Positions 8,283 to 16,610 of a stretch of DNA of 22,810 nt are shown piece by piece. Each line of letters begins with the position of its first letter. Position 1 is the stretch's first letter. Location: contig JAVXND010000044.1 in assembly GCA_036645955.1 (NCBI GenBank), positions 1-22,810 on the forward strand. The letters run 5' to 3'. The notes beneath the pieces are model-generated. The model saw only the letters and a program-made list of their open reading frames with translations. It was not told the DNA's origin and made no database searches. The stretch is from Limiplasma sp036645955. GTDB lineage: Bacteria; Bacillota; Clostridia; Christensenellales; Aristaeellaceae. The translations under genes and the position numbers were made by a program.

Positions 8283-10532
8283 GTGTTTCGCTCCTTTTGT
8301 ATCAGCTTTTCAAATTGGGTTACGGGCATGGGCTTGGCAAACACATAGCCCTGCACCATATCACATTTTACGCTATGCAGGTAATCCACCCATTCCAGTG
8401 TTTCAATGCCTTCTGAAACGGTTTGCATGTTGAGCTTCTTCGCCAAATCCACAATGCTGCTGACCACATGGCGGCTTTGGGTGTCGTCGTCATTTTTGCT
8501 GTAAAAGAAAGAACGATCCAGCTTTAAAACATCCACGGGGATATCCTTGAGCAGGTTGAGGGAGGAGTAGCCGCTTCCGAAAATCGTCCAAGGAGCAGGT
8601 AAAGCCGACCGCCTTGACCTTGCCAATGACATCGCAAAGGCGAGCGACATCGTCAAAAACCATGCTTTCGGTCAGCTCAATTTCCAAAAGCTTCGCAGGA
8701 AAATCATAGCGTTTGAAAATTTCTTTGTAGCGCTCTAAAAAGTCGGGATCGTTCAAGTGTACGCGGGACATATTCACGGAAATGGGCACGGGCGGGATGT
8801 GGTTGTCCTTCCAAAGCTGCTGTAGCTTGCAGGCCTGTTCAAACATGTACAGGTCAAGCTTGACCACAAAGCCGTTGCGCTCAAAGAGGGGAATAAAGCT
8901 ATTGGGGTAAATCATGCCCTTTTCGGGGCTGTTCCAGCGCACGAGCGCCTCCGCGCCGCCGATGGTTTGGTGCTCCAGCTCGTATTTAGGCTGCAGGTAC
9001 ATTTCAAACTCGCCGTTTTCAAGCGCCTGCTCCATGTGGTTTTCGATTTCCTTTTCTTGCAGGATTACACTGCGCTCCACATCGTCATAAAAAGCAATGC
9101 TGCTTTGGCACAGCTGCATTTTTTCGCCATGCCGATGGGCAAAATTGGCGCGTTCCAGCAGAATGTCAAAGGGCAGCTCCCGTTCGTTCACAAGGCAGAC
9201 ACCCATTTCAAATTGCAGGAGGTATTTATTTTGAAGGGTATTATTAAAGCTATTGATTTGGGTGCAAAGCGCAACAAGGCGGCGCGAAAGGTCTTCCTTG
9301 GAGTGGAATTTGAGCAGAAGTCCGAATTTATCGGCTGAAAGGCGCGCGGACAGCTCGTCCTCCTCAAGCTGTTTACCAAGGGTTTGGTAGATATAGCGGA
9401 GGGTTTTGTTGCCTGCCTCCCTGCCAAAGGTGGTATTGATCAGCTTAAACTTTTGCAAATTCATTTGCACCAGCGCATAGCTGTCATTTTTTTGAGCCAG
9501 TATGAGCTGGTCTGCGTCCAACTCAAACCTTGCCTGTGTGGCTCCGCCTGTAACGGGATCGACATACAAAATGGTTTCCAGCCGTTTGCGGTTGCGATAC
9601 TGGAGATAGACCAAGCTTAGCATTAACAAGGCCATCAGCAGTGCAATCACCCCGCCGACAATGGCAATGCCATTGAGAAACAGCGTGGTTTTATAGGTGA
9701 CGGCCTCTGTGGGGACGCTGATGAGGACCGACCAATCGTTAATGCCGAGCGGCTGATAGTACAGCATGGCATGGGTGCCTTGGGGCGCAAAGGTGATTGC
9801 ACCGCTTTTTTCCGTGGAAACGTCGCTGATGAAGCGTTCCCGATCCGCATCGTTTAGGCTTCGGTCCTTTTTGAGCGCTTGAAACAGGTTATAGGATGCG
9901 AGATTGCCCTGATTGATGACCACAATGCCCTGACTGTTGATGACCATGGCGGTGCCCTGCCTGTCAAACATGCTCACCTGAAGGATATCGCGGAAGGTAT
10001 CCAGCGTATAGCTTGCCAGCAGAACACCTGAAATGGTTCCGTTTTGATAAACGGGCACGGCATATTCGATGCAATCGGGACTGCCCACGCCCGATGAAAC
10101 AACGCCCGAAACGTTGGATTCGCCCTTGAGTGCCGACAAATAATGAGGGCGGTTGGATACATAATAGGTTTCGCCGAGGCTGCTCAGCGAGGTGCCTTCC
10201 GTATCGGCCAAGGACAGCTTTGTGTAGCCAAGGCGCTTTGCTTCCTTTTGCAAAAAGGCGGAAAATTGCGTGGGGGTTTGCTGCCCCATGGCTTCCACCG
10301 TCATGGCGCTGGTTTGCAGGGTCAGCAAATTGTGATTCACACGCTCGTTCATGACCATGGTCATTTGCTGGGCAATTTCGATCATGTAGGTTTCGGTTTC
10401 CTGATTCAGCGTGGTTCTGAACCGATCTGTATATTGCTGAATGAAACCCCACAGCAACACTGCAAGAACCACGGTAAGCACCGTGAGCAGCAGATAATAT
10501 CGCGTGTTGCGGTTCCCCTTGTGAGCCATCAT
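8279..10532 (-). pseudogene. Membrane Cache / degenerate GGDEF / EAL protein, frameshifted in the EAL domain
   Basis: Restored, this is a protein of about 750 aa: membrane segment 13-34, extracellular Cache-type sensor about 35-283, membrane segment 284-310, a GGDEF-like domain 318-485 whose active site reads SADKF (399-403) and is thus inactive as a cyclase, and an EAL phosphodiesterase domain from about 497. EAL (528-530), N587, E619 and DD (649-650) are present. The first frame then changes to an unrelated tail and stops at 8490. The correct continuation, GSGYSSL...LKLDRSF...SEGIET...QGYVFAKP, is in the next frame and ends at 8279. An extra base in the A-run at 8580-8583 (plus strand) explains this. 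Intact, it would degrade c-di-GMP to pGpG; as read, it lacks the catalytic Lys and Glu of the C-terminal half. It is the first gene of the operon; its stop overlaps the lipoprotein start. Confidence 0.85.
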
Positions 10533-10650
10533 GATAAATACCCCTCACTCAAGCATCGAAACAAAATCAGCGATTCATGGCCTATGAGCGCGATGCTTGC
10601 TGTATTGATGAGCAGGGTGACAAACACACAGCATGTCCCATTGCGTGTAG

Positions 10651-10680
10651 GTTATAGGTGCGTTTGAACAGCCTTATCAA
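10651..10680 (-). promoter_or_regulatory. Possible promoter of the EAL / lipoprotein / GGDEF operon
   Basis: On the minus strand, TTGATA (10675-10680) and TATAAC (10651-10656) are 18 bp apart, with the EAL gene starting at 10532. The match is moderate. The 378-bp gap 10533-10910 holds this promoter and the LacI-gene promoter, facing in opposite directions, and I see no other gene in it. Confidence 0.35.
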
Positions 10681-10808
10681 ATATTGCCATATCAAGCTAC
10701 TATATTACCATAGCGAAGGAATAATGTCTATGAAAAGCGGATTTTGGAGGGGGAATTTTGGAGCAAAGATTTTTTGCCTTGCTAAAGCGGTACAACCATG
10801 AAAATAAC

Positions 10809-10838
10809 TTGACAAGTGAATTCTGCTCATGCTATGAT
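10809..10838 (+). promoter_or_regulatory. Sigma-A promoter of the lacI-family / glycosidase operon
   Basis: A consensus -35 TTGACA (10809-10814) and TATGAT (10833-10838) are separated by 18 bp. Transcription should start near 10845, about 65 nt before the regulator's ATG at 10911. The operator-like palindrome follows directly. Confidence 0.6.
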
Positions 10839-10845
10839 TCGAATT

Positions 10846-10861
10846 GTACAAACGTTTGCAT
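10846..10861 (+). promoter_or_regulatory. LacI-family operator
   Basis: CAAACGTTTG (10849-10858) is a perfect palindrome around a central CG, inside TGTACAAACGTTTGCA. This is the typical LacI/MalR/CcpA-family operator shape. It covers the predicted transcription start, so binding should block the promoter and the adjacent regulator probably represses itself and the glycosidase. A CcpA-type site is the alternative reading. Confidence 0.6.
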
Positions 10862-10910
10862 ACGCGCGGGTTTGCGCGTGTACCACGAAAGGTACGCAAG
10901 GAGTACAGCC

Positions 10911-11921
10911 ATGAAAACAACCATCAAGGATGTGGCAAAAACGTGCGGCGTATCGCCGTCTACCGTGAGCCGCGCTTTGCACAACAGCCCGCGGATCAGC
11001 GAAGAGGTACGCGAGCGGATTACAAAAATGGCGCAGGAAATGGATTTTCACCCCAACCAAATGGCGAGCAGCTTGGTAAACCGCAAAAGCCGCGTGGTGG
11101 GGATTGTATTTCCGGGCAACGCGGGGGATAGCCTTGGGCACCCGTTTTATCCTGCGGTTTTACAGGGGCTGGGGCATGTGGCGGGGGAGCGGCGCTACCA
11201 TATGCTGCTATCTACCGGCGGCGAGGCGGTTTCAAGCGCGGAGGCCATCAGGCAAATTGAGGACAGCGGGTATGCAAGCGGCTTGATTGTGCTTGCCGCG
11301 CAGGACAGCCCTGAGGCGAAGGTGAACCTGCCTGTGGTGGTGATTGGTCACCCAAACCATGCCAATGGTCATGATTCTGTGGATACCGACAATGTAAAGG
11401 CGGGCTATACGGCCACGCGCTATTTGCTGGAACGCGGCCATCGCCGCATACTGCTGCTGGGGTACGATCCGCAATTTACCGTAACCCTAGACCGCAAGCG
11501 CGGGTACGAGCAGGCGCTTTTGGAAGCGGGGCTTGCCCTGCGGGAGGATTGGGTGGTGCCTGGCTGCTTTATACGCAACACGACCGACAATGTACTGCTA
11601 GGCGAGCTATTTGGCACCGAGGAGCGGCCAAGCGCTGTGGTGAGCATGGATGACGCGCTCTCCATCGGCTTAGCGGGCTTGATAGCGGATTTGGGGCTGT
11701 TGGTGCCGCGCGATGTGAGCATTGTCAGCTTTAACAACACAAACGCGGGGCGCTACCACAACCCTGCCCTCACCTCGTTTGATGTGGACCCCTACAGCCT
11801 TGGCGCAAGCGCGATGACGCTGATGCTGGACCGCATTGAGGGCAAATTAGGAGCGCCTGCGGCGCGGGAGGTACCCTTTTCACTCATTGAGCGAGACAGT
11901 GTGGCGGTTTATGACCGCTGA
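10911..11921 (+). CDS. LacI-family transcriptional regulator
   Basis: A 336-aa cytoplasmic repressor. The N-terminal helix-turn-helix and hinge are clear: TIKDVAKTCGVSPSTVSRAL at residues 3-22, followed by the NSPRISEEVRERI helix. Residues 60-336 form the periplasmic-binding-protein-like effector domain (VVGIVFPG, DNVKAGYTATRYLLERGHRRI). The length is normal for the family. The start is ATG 10911 with AAGGAG 7 nt upstream; the frame is open further upstream, but that part overlaps the promoter and operator. It is followed after 26 bp by a GH13 maltodextrin-type glycosidase, so the inducer is probably a malto-oligosaccharide or breakdown product. This is inferred from context. Confidence 0.9.
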   Translation: MKTTIKDVAKTCGVSPSTVSRALHNSPRISEEVRERITKMAQEMDFHPNQMASSLVNRKSRVVGIVFPGNAGDSLGHPFYPAVLQGLGHVAGERRYHMLLSTGGEAVSSAEAIRQIEDSGYASGLIVLAAQDSPEAKVNLPVVVIGHPNHANGHDSVDTDNVKAGYTATRYLLERGHRRILLLGYDPQFTVTLDRKRGYEQALLEAGLALREDWVVPGCFIRNTTDNVLLGELFGTEERPSAVVSMDDALSIGLAGLIADLGLLVPRDVSIVSFNNTNAGRYHNPALTSFDVDPYSLGASAMTLMLDRIEGKLGAPAAREVPFSLIERDSVAVYDR

Positions 11922-11947
11922 TTTTGATCCATAAGGAGCGATTGATT

Positions 11948-13693
11948 TTGCGAAACATTCATTTTGGTTCTGTCTTTCACATGCCGTGGCTGGAATATCG
12001 CCATGCCCTGCCCGATGGACGGGTTTGTCTGCGCTTACAGGTGGGGCGCGGGGAATTTACGCGCGTTGCGGCACGCATTACAAGCAATTATGATTACCCC
12101 GAATTTTTTTCCTCTGCCGCCGAATATGAAATGTCGGTTGCCTACCGCGACGAGTGGCATGATTTTTACGAGGTAATTTTTACCCCGAAGGATTTGCGCG
12201 TGAAATATCTTTTTGTGCTCACGAGCGATGAGCTGACCTTCAAGCTGGATGCTTCTGGCTTGAGAGCGGGCGCGGACACCTTTGATGATGTGAGCGAGGC
12301 CTTTGCCTTTGCCTACGCTTACCCTGCCGACCCCATGCCCGAGTGGGCGCGCGGCTTAACAGGCTATCAGATTTTTCCCGACCGCTTTTTGCGCGAGGGG
12401 GAGGACGAGGCGGGCTTGGAGCCGTGGACGAGTGACCGTGTGCAAAATGAGTTTCGCTTTGGGGGCAATTTGCGCGGCATATTAAAAGCGGTGCCGTATT
12501 TGAAAAAGCTCGGCGTAAAAATGATTTACACCACCCCCCTCTTTTTAAGTGACAGCTCGCACCGCTACAACACATTTGATTATCACCAAATTGATCCGCT
12601 GCTTGGTACGGAGGCGGATTTGTGCGCCTTATGCGACGAGCTGCACAGAAACGGCATGCGCATTGTGCTGGATGGGGTATTCAACCATTCGGGCGTGAAA
12701 TTTGCGCCCTTTGAGGATGCGCTTGCAGGCGGCGAGGCTTCCCCATACCGCGACTGGTTTTTCTTTGATGAGAAGCAGGAGTACGGCTACCACACCTTTG
12801 GACATTGGCAATACATGCCCAAGCTCAACCTGCGCAACCCTGCTTGTGCGGAGTATTTTCTGGAGGTGGGGCGCTACTGGATGCAGCGCTGTCACATAGA
12901 CGGATGGCGCTTGGATGTAAGCCCCGAGGTTTGGCCTGATTTTTGGCGCAGCTATCACAAGATGATGAAGGAAGAAAACCCCGACAGCCTGATGATAGCG
13001 GAATGCTGGGACGACAGCCGCGAATGGCTGACGCAGGGCGATATGTTTGACTCCACCATGCATTATGTGTTAAGCCGCAACATTTGGAACCATTTTTGTT
13101 TTCACAAAACCAGTGCGGAGCAGTTTGACTGGGCGGTGAACCGTGCCGCCATGCTCTACCCACAGCGCACGCAGGAGGTGCTTTGGACCTTTCTTGGCAG
13201 TCACGACACGGCGCGTGTGCGCACGCGTGCGGGCGGCGATCTGCGCATGCTGCATGCCGCATCCTTCTTTCAATTTACCTTTCCGGGCACGCCCATTATT
13301 TATTACGGCGACGAGCTGGGCATGGAGGGCGGGGACGATCCCTACTGCCGCTTTCCCATGCGCTGGGACAATGTGGAAAACAACCCGACGCACGCGCATT
13401 ACAGCCGCTTAGCAAAATTGCGGGCAGAGCACGAGGCTTTGCGGGTGGGGAACTTCCGCACGCATCAGGTGTATGCAAGCGGTTTATACGCCTACCTACG
13501 CGAGGCGGGCAGTCAGCAGGTGCTATGCGTGCTCAACACCTCCCTACAGCCTGTGCGCGAGCGTGTGAAGCTGCCCGAGCGGATGGCTGGCATGGCGGTG
13601 GTGAATGATTTATACAGCGGAAACGACCTGGCCGTTGAAAACGGGGAAATTGTTGCCGCACTAAATGTGGGCGAAGGCTTGATTTTGGCGTAA
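11948..13693 (+). CDS. GH13 alpha-glycosidase, neopullulanase / cyclomaltodextrinase type
   Basis: A 581-aa protein without a signal peptide, so probably cytoplasmic. An N-terminal beta domain (about 1-120, CBM34-like) precedes a GH13 catalytic barrel beginning GYQIFPDRF. Conserved regions are all present: I DGVFNHSG (from D242), II GWRLDVSPEV with nucleophile D323, III MIAECWDDS with acid/base E352, IV GSHDTAR with D420, plus MPKLN. A short C-terminal beta domain follows. Expected to hydrolyse alpha-1,4 (and perhaps alpha-1,6) bonds in maltodextrins, cyclodextrins or pullulan fragments. The start is uncertain: AAGGAG (11933-11938) favours TTG 11948 (9 nt) over TTG 11942 (3 nt) or TTG 11924, which precedes the site. 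Co-transcribed with the LacI-type regulator. Confidence 0.9.
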   Translation: MRNIHFGSVFHMPWLEYRHALPDGRVCLRLQVGRGEFTRVAARITSNYDYPEFFSSAAEYEMSVAYRDEWHDFYEVIFTPKDLRVKYLFVLTSDELTFKLDASGLRAGADTFDDVSEAFAFAYAYPADPMPEWARGLTGYQIFPDRFLREGEDEAGLEPWTSDRVQNEFRFGGNLRGILKAVPYLKKLGVKMIYTTPLFLSDSSHRYNTFDYHQIDPLLGTEADLCALCDELHRNGMRIVLDGVFNHSGVKFAPFEDALAGGEASPYRDWFFFDEKQEYGYHTFGHWQYMPKLNLRNPACAEYFLEVGRYWMQRCHIDGWRLDVSPEVWPDFWRSYHKMMKEENPDSLMIAECWDDSREWLTQGDMFDSTMHYVLSRNIWNHFCFHKTSAEQFDWAVNRAAMLYPQRTQEVLWTFLGSHDTARVRTRAGGDLRMLHAASFFQFTFPGTPIIYYGDELGMEGGDDPYCRFPMRWDNVENNPTHAHYSRLAKLRAEHEALRVGNFRTHQVYASGLYAYLREAGSQQVLCVLNTSLQPVRERVKLPERMAGMAVVNDLYSGNDLAVENGEIVAALNVGEGLILA

Positions 13694-13739
13694 AAGTGTT
13701 TACAATAGACGCATGCACCGAAACAGAGGAGGAACGCCA

Positions 13740-14315
13740 ATGAAAGAATTGGTCGAGGCCATCCGCGCACGGGGCGTGGGGATCGGAACTGAAATTGTCA
13801 AGGTGGATATGTTTTTAAACCACCGCCTGGATACGGACTTGTTTGTGAAAATGGGGCAGGCATTTGCGGACGCGTTTTTAGCGCGTGAACCCGATTTGGT
13901 ACTGACGGTAGAGGCCAGCGGAATTGCCGCCGCGCTGACCACCGCCATGGCCTGCGGAAACATTCCTGTGGTGTTTGCCAAAAAAAGCCGCACCCGCAAT
14001 GTAACGGGGGATGTATACGAAAGCCGCGTTTTCAGCTTCACCCATGGGGTGGAAAACCACATTCATGTGGCCAAGGAATATTTGCCCAAGGGCGCGAAGG
14101 TGCTGATTGTGGACGACTTTTTGGCCAACGGCGAGGCCGCCGAAGGGCTTTGTGATTTGGTAAAGCAAGCGGGCGCTACCGTGGTGGGCATTGGCATTTG
14201 CGTGGAAAAGAGCTTTCAGCCCGGACACCAAAAGCTGGTGGACGAAGGGTATGACGTGGTGGCGCTGGCCAAGGTCACGGGCATTGAGGATGGCAAGCTG
14301 CAGGTGGAGGAATAG
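13740..14315 (+). CDS. xpt: Xanthine phosphoribosyltransferase
   Basis: A 191-aa cytoplasmic purine-salvage enzyme joining xanthine to PRPP to give XMP and pyrophosphate. The length equals the usual Xpt size. Residues seen: EASGIAAAL, KKSRTRNVTGDVYESRVFSFTHG, and the PRPP-binding loop VLIVDDFLANGEAAEGL. The start is ATG 13740 with GAGGAGG upstream. It lies 46 bp after the glycosidase, in the same direction, with no visible terminator between. I see no purine riboswitch in front of it, although xpt is often controlled by one, and no pbuX-type permease gene after it. The closest alternative is adenine phosphoribosyltransferase, but the N-terminal region and length favour Xpt. Confidence 0.9.
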   Translation: MKELVEAIRARGVGIGTEIVKVDMFLNHRLDTDLFVKMGQAFADAFLAREPDLVLTVEASGIAAALTTAMACGNIPVVFAKKSRTRNVTGDVYESRVFSFTHGVENHIHVAKEYLPKGAKVLIVDDFLANGEAAEGLCDLVKQAGATVVGIGICVEKSFQPGHQKLVDEGYDVVALAKVTGIEDGKLQVEE

Positions 14316-14339
14316 GGCTGCAGGGAGCGGACGGGTAGT

Positions 14340-14376
14340 ACGCGAACTGGGCGGACACTATATATAGTGTCCCTAC
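14340..14376 (+). repeat. Palindromic dispersed repeat, copy 2
   Basis: The copy reads acgc, gaactgggc, a perfect 20-bp palindrome GGACACTATATATAGTGTCC (14353-14372), then ctac. Against copy 1 the stem has C to T on the left and G to A on the right, so pairing is kept by a compensatory change. It starts 25 bp after the xpt stop and may act as its 3' end. Confidence 0.85.
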
Positions 14377-14727
14377 GGGGGACGACATATTTAGGAAACG
14401 GAGCTGACAGGATGCGCTAATTTTTCTGCCATGAACCCAAGAAACCTTGGGCAGGGGAAGGCTCCTCTACACGCGCGGCGTGTGGAGTGCTTTGCCGTGG
14501 CAGAAAAGTGCAGCCGAAAGGCTCTGTTTTTTGTTGCGGTTTTTTGCCTGCCCGCTTTTGATTCAAAAAGGGGGTTATACTCATCTAAGTCTAAAATGCA
14601 ACGCAGCTATGAGCAGATTTTGTTCGTGGGCAAGGATGGCAATCGAAGGAATAGCAGCGCTATTTCGAGATTGCCAGACGCAGACCACGGGCAAAAGATG
14701 CCATAGATGCTTGCGTTTTAGCGCAAG
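14377..14727 (+). promoter_or_regulatory. Structured leader of the ABC-F gene, probable attenuator
   Basis: This 351-bp stretch carries a series of hairpins: CCCAAG/CTTGGG at 14436-14451; a 10-bp stem at 14465-14474 with 14478-14487 (one G-U, loop GCG); AGCC-GAAA-GGCT near 14512-14523 followed shortly by a T6 run (terminator-like); an interrupted stem at 14638-14675 (7 + 6 bp); and CTTGCG/CGCAAG at 14710-14727, ending at the ATG. An open frame runs 14431-14706 but has no ribosome site. ABC-F resistance genes are often controlled by ribosome-dependent attenuation, which fits. No convincing promoter was found. Confidence 0.4.
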
Positions 14728-16227
14728 ATGAGTATTAAGCTAATGCAGCTTTCCATTCGCAATTTATCCTTTACCTACGAGGGGAGCTATACGCCTGTTT
14801 TCACAAAGGCAAATATCAACCTAGATACCAGCTGGCGCTTGGGCTTGGTGGGGCGCAATGGGCGGGGAAAAACCACCCTGCTGCGCCTGATGCTCGGCGA
14901 ATATGCCTATCAGGGGGTGATGGAGCTGCCGCTGCCCGTTGCCTATTTTCCCTATGAAGTGGCGGACGAAAGCCAAACGACGCGCGTGGTGCTGGAAGCC
15001 GCCGCGCCGCAGGTGCCGAGCTGGCGGCTGCTTCGGGAGCTTCAGCTTCTTCGCGTGACGGAAACGGTGCTGGACCGCGCTTTTTGCACGCTTAGCAAGG
15101 GCGAGCAAACAAAGGCGCTGCTTTGCGCGCTCTTTGCGCGGCAGGATGTGTATCCGCTGATAGACGAGCCAACCAACCATTTGGATTTACACGGGCGCGA
15201 GCTGGTGGCTGATTATTTGCGCGGCAAGGAGGGCTTCCTGCTTGTGAGCCACGACCGCGCGTTTCTCAACCGCTGCATTGATCATGTGCTATCCATCAAC
15301 AAACAGGGCATGCAGGTGATTCGCGGCGATTATGACACTTGGGAGGCGCAGTTTAACAGTCAAAATGATTTTGAAAGATCGCGCAATGAAAATTTGAAAC
15401 GGGACATTCGCCGCTTGGAGGAAAGCGCGAAGCGCACAGCGCTATGGAGCGAAAAAGGCGAAAAGGGAAAATATCATGTGAAGGAGGATCAGACGGCGGC
15501 GGTGGATCGCGGGTATGTGGGCGCGCGCAGTGCAGCCATGATGAAGCGTTCGCTAAGCACCGCCCACAGGCAAGAACGCGCCATTGAGGAAAAGAGCGGA
15601 CTGCTTCAAAATGTGGAGCAGGTGGGGGAGCTGAAGCTTCGAATGCTGCAGCACCCCAAACAGGTGCTGGTGAGCGTAGCGGGCGGCAGTGTGAGCTATG
15701 GGGAGCGCAGGGTTTGTGAAAACGTGCAGTTTGAAATCCGCCAAGGCGACCGCGCAGCGCTTACGGGGCCAAACGGCGCGGGCAAATCCAGCATTCTCAA
15801 AGCCCTATGCGGGCTATCCCATGCCCTGAGCGGGGATGTGCGCATTGCGAGCAACCTTACCATATCCTACGTTGCGCAGGAAACGGAGGGGCTTGCGGGC
15901 AGCATGCGGGATTATGTGCGCCAAAACGGTGTGGACGAAACCCTTTTCAAGGCGATTTTGCGCAATATGGATTTTGGGCGTGAGCAGTTTGAAAAGGATT
16001 TAGGCGCGTTAAGCCAAGGGCAGAAGAAGAAAATTCTGCTGGCCAAAAGCCTTTGCACCCCCGCGCACCTATATGTGTGGGACGAACCGCTCAACTACAT
16101 TGATGTATTGAGCCGCGTACAGGTGGAACGGCTGATTGCGGCATACAGACCCACGATTTTGCTTGTGGAGCATGACCGCGTGTTTTTGGAACGGGTTTGC
16201 ACGCGGGAGGAAATTGCACTGGGATGA
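14728..16227 (+). CDS. ABC-F ribosome-protection ATPase, Lsa/CplR-like
   Basis: A 499-aa cytoplasmic protein with two ABC ATPase domains and no membrane segments. Domain 1: Walker A GRNGRGKT (42-49), signature LSKGEQ (122-127), Walker B LIDEPTNHLD (144-153). A basic, charged linker of about 205-310 is the antibiotic-resistance-type interdomain arm. Domain 2: Walker A from about 347, signature LSQGQ (428-432), Walker B WDEPLNYID with D452/E453. The FPYEV, GDYDTW and VWDEPLNYID stretches match the Lsa family, whose members displace lincosamides, streptogramin A and pleuromutilins from the ribosome. The exact spectrum cannot be read from sequence. No clear Shine-Dalgarno precedes ATG 14728; a hairpin ends directly against it. 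An internal ATG at 14743 is a possible alternative start. Confidence 0.88.
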   Translation: MSIKLMQLSIRNLSFTYEGSYTPVFTKANINLDTSWRLGLVGRNGRGKTTLLRLMLGEYAYQGVMELPLPVAYFPYEVADESQTTRVVLEAAAPQVPSWRLLRELQLLRVTETVLDRAFCTLSKGEQTKALLCALFARQDVYPLIDEPTNHLDLHGRELVADYLRGKEGFLLVSHDRAFLNRCIDHVLSINKQGMQVIRGDYDTWEAQFNSQNDFERSRNENLKRDIRRLEESAKRTALWSEKGEKGKYHVKEDQTAAVDRGYVGARSAAMMKRSLSTAHRQERAIEEKSGLLQNVEQVGELKLRMLQHPKQVLVSVAGGSVSYGERRVCENVQFEIRQGDRAALTGPNGAGKSSILKALCGLSHALSGDVRIASNLTISYVAQETEGLAGSMRDYVRQNGVDETLFKAILRNMDFGREQFEKDLGALSQGQKKKILLAKSLCTPAHLYVWDEPLNYIDVLSRVQVERLIAAYRPTILLVEHDRVFLERVCTREEIALG

Positions 16228-16277
16228 AGGGGCGGGAAACAGCGGCTGCATTTCAAAGGTGGGGGAGGGAGGGGTAG

Positions 16278-16316
16278 AACGCGAAATGGGCGGACACCAT
16301 GTATGGTGTCCCTACA
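16278..16316 (+). repeat. Palindromic dispersed repeat, copy 3
   Basis: The copy reads aacgcgaaatgggc, then GGACACCATGTATGGTGTCC (16292-16311; 9-bp stems around a central GT), then ctaca. The G-rich tract before it (16259-16275) resembles the one before copy 1, so the shared unit extends upstream of the palindrome. It lies 50 bp after the ABC-F stop. Confidence 0.85.
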
Positions 16317-16330
16317 GGGGACGGGGGGGT

Positions 16331-16604
16331 CATGCGGGGACGGTGGGGTTCCATGCGGGGGTGGTGGGGTTCCATGCGGGGATGATGGGGTTTCGTGCGG
16401 GGATGATGGGGTTCCATGCGGGGACAGTGGCGTTTCATGCGGGGGTGGTGAGGTGTTTGCGGGGACGGTGGGGTTCCATTCGCGGACGGGGGTTCCGTGC
16501 GGGGGTGGTGGGGGTCCATGCGGGGACGAGGGGATTCCATGCGGGGATGGGGACGAGGGGTTTTGTGCGGGGATGGTGGGGTGTTTGCGTGGATGGTGTG
16601 TGTC
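16331..16604. repeat. 21-bp G-rich minisatellite, about 13 degenerate units
   Basis: Tandem units of the type catgcggggatgatggggtt plus one base begin at 16331, 16352, 16373, 16394, 16415 and 16436 at an exact 21-bp period. Seven further units at 16457-16604 vary from 19 to 27 bp. One strand is strongly G-rich. The 21-bp period makes long open frames with a 7-residue repeat, but none has a ribosome site, so I read it as non-coding. It directly follows palindromic repeat copy 3 and fills most of the 437-bp gap 16228-16664. Confidence 0.9.
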
Positions 16605-16610
16605 GATTCG

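Noticed and set aside
8490..8656. Programmed ribosomal frameshift in the EAL gene
   Set aside because: There is only a four-base A/T run, no slippery heptamer, and no known programmed shift in EAL genes; mutation or sequence error is simpler.
10758..10910. Upstream extension of the LacI-family protein from a TTG
   Set aside because: It would cover the promoter and operator and precede the HTH, which in this family lies at the N terminus.
11420..13478. Several antisense frames over the regulator and glycosidase genes
   Set aside because: Arg/Ala/Pro-rich shadows of GC-rich codons without ribosome sites or family motifs.
13694..13739. Purine riboswitch before xpt
   Set aside because: The gap is only 46 bp and lacks the riboswitch core sequences.
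14431..14706. 91-aa protein upstream of the ABC-F gene
   Set aside because: No ribosome site, no recognisable sequence, and it overlaps several hairpins of the leader; kept only as part of a possible attenuator.
16331..16604. CRISPR array
   Set aside because: Units are contiguous 21-bp repeats with no unique spacers, and no cas genes are present; it is a minisatellite.
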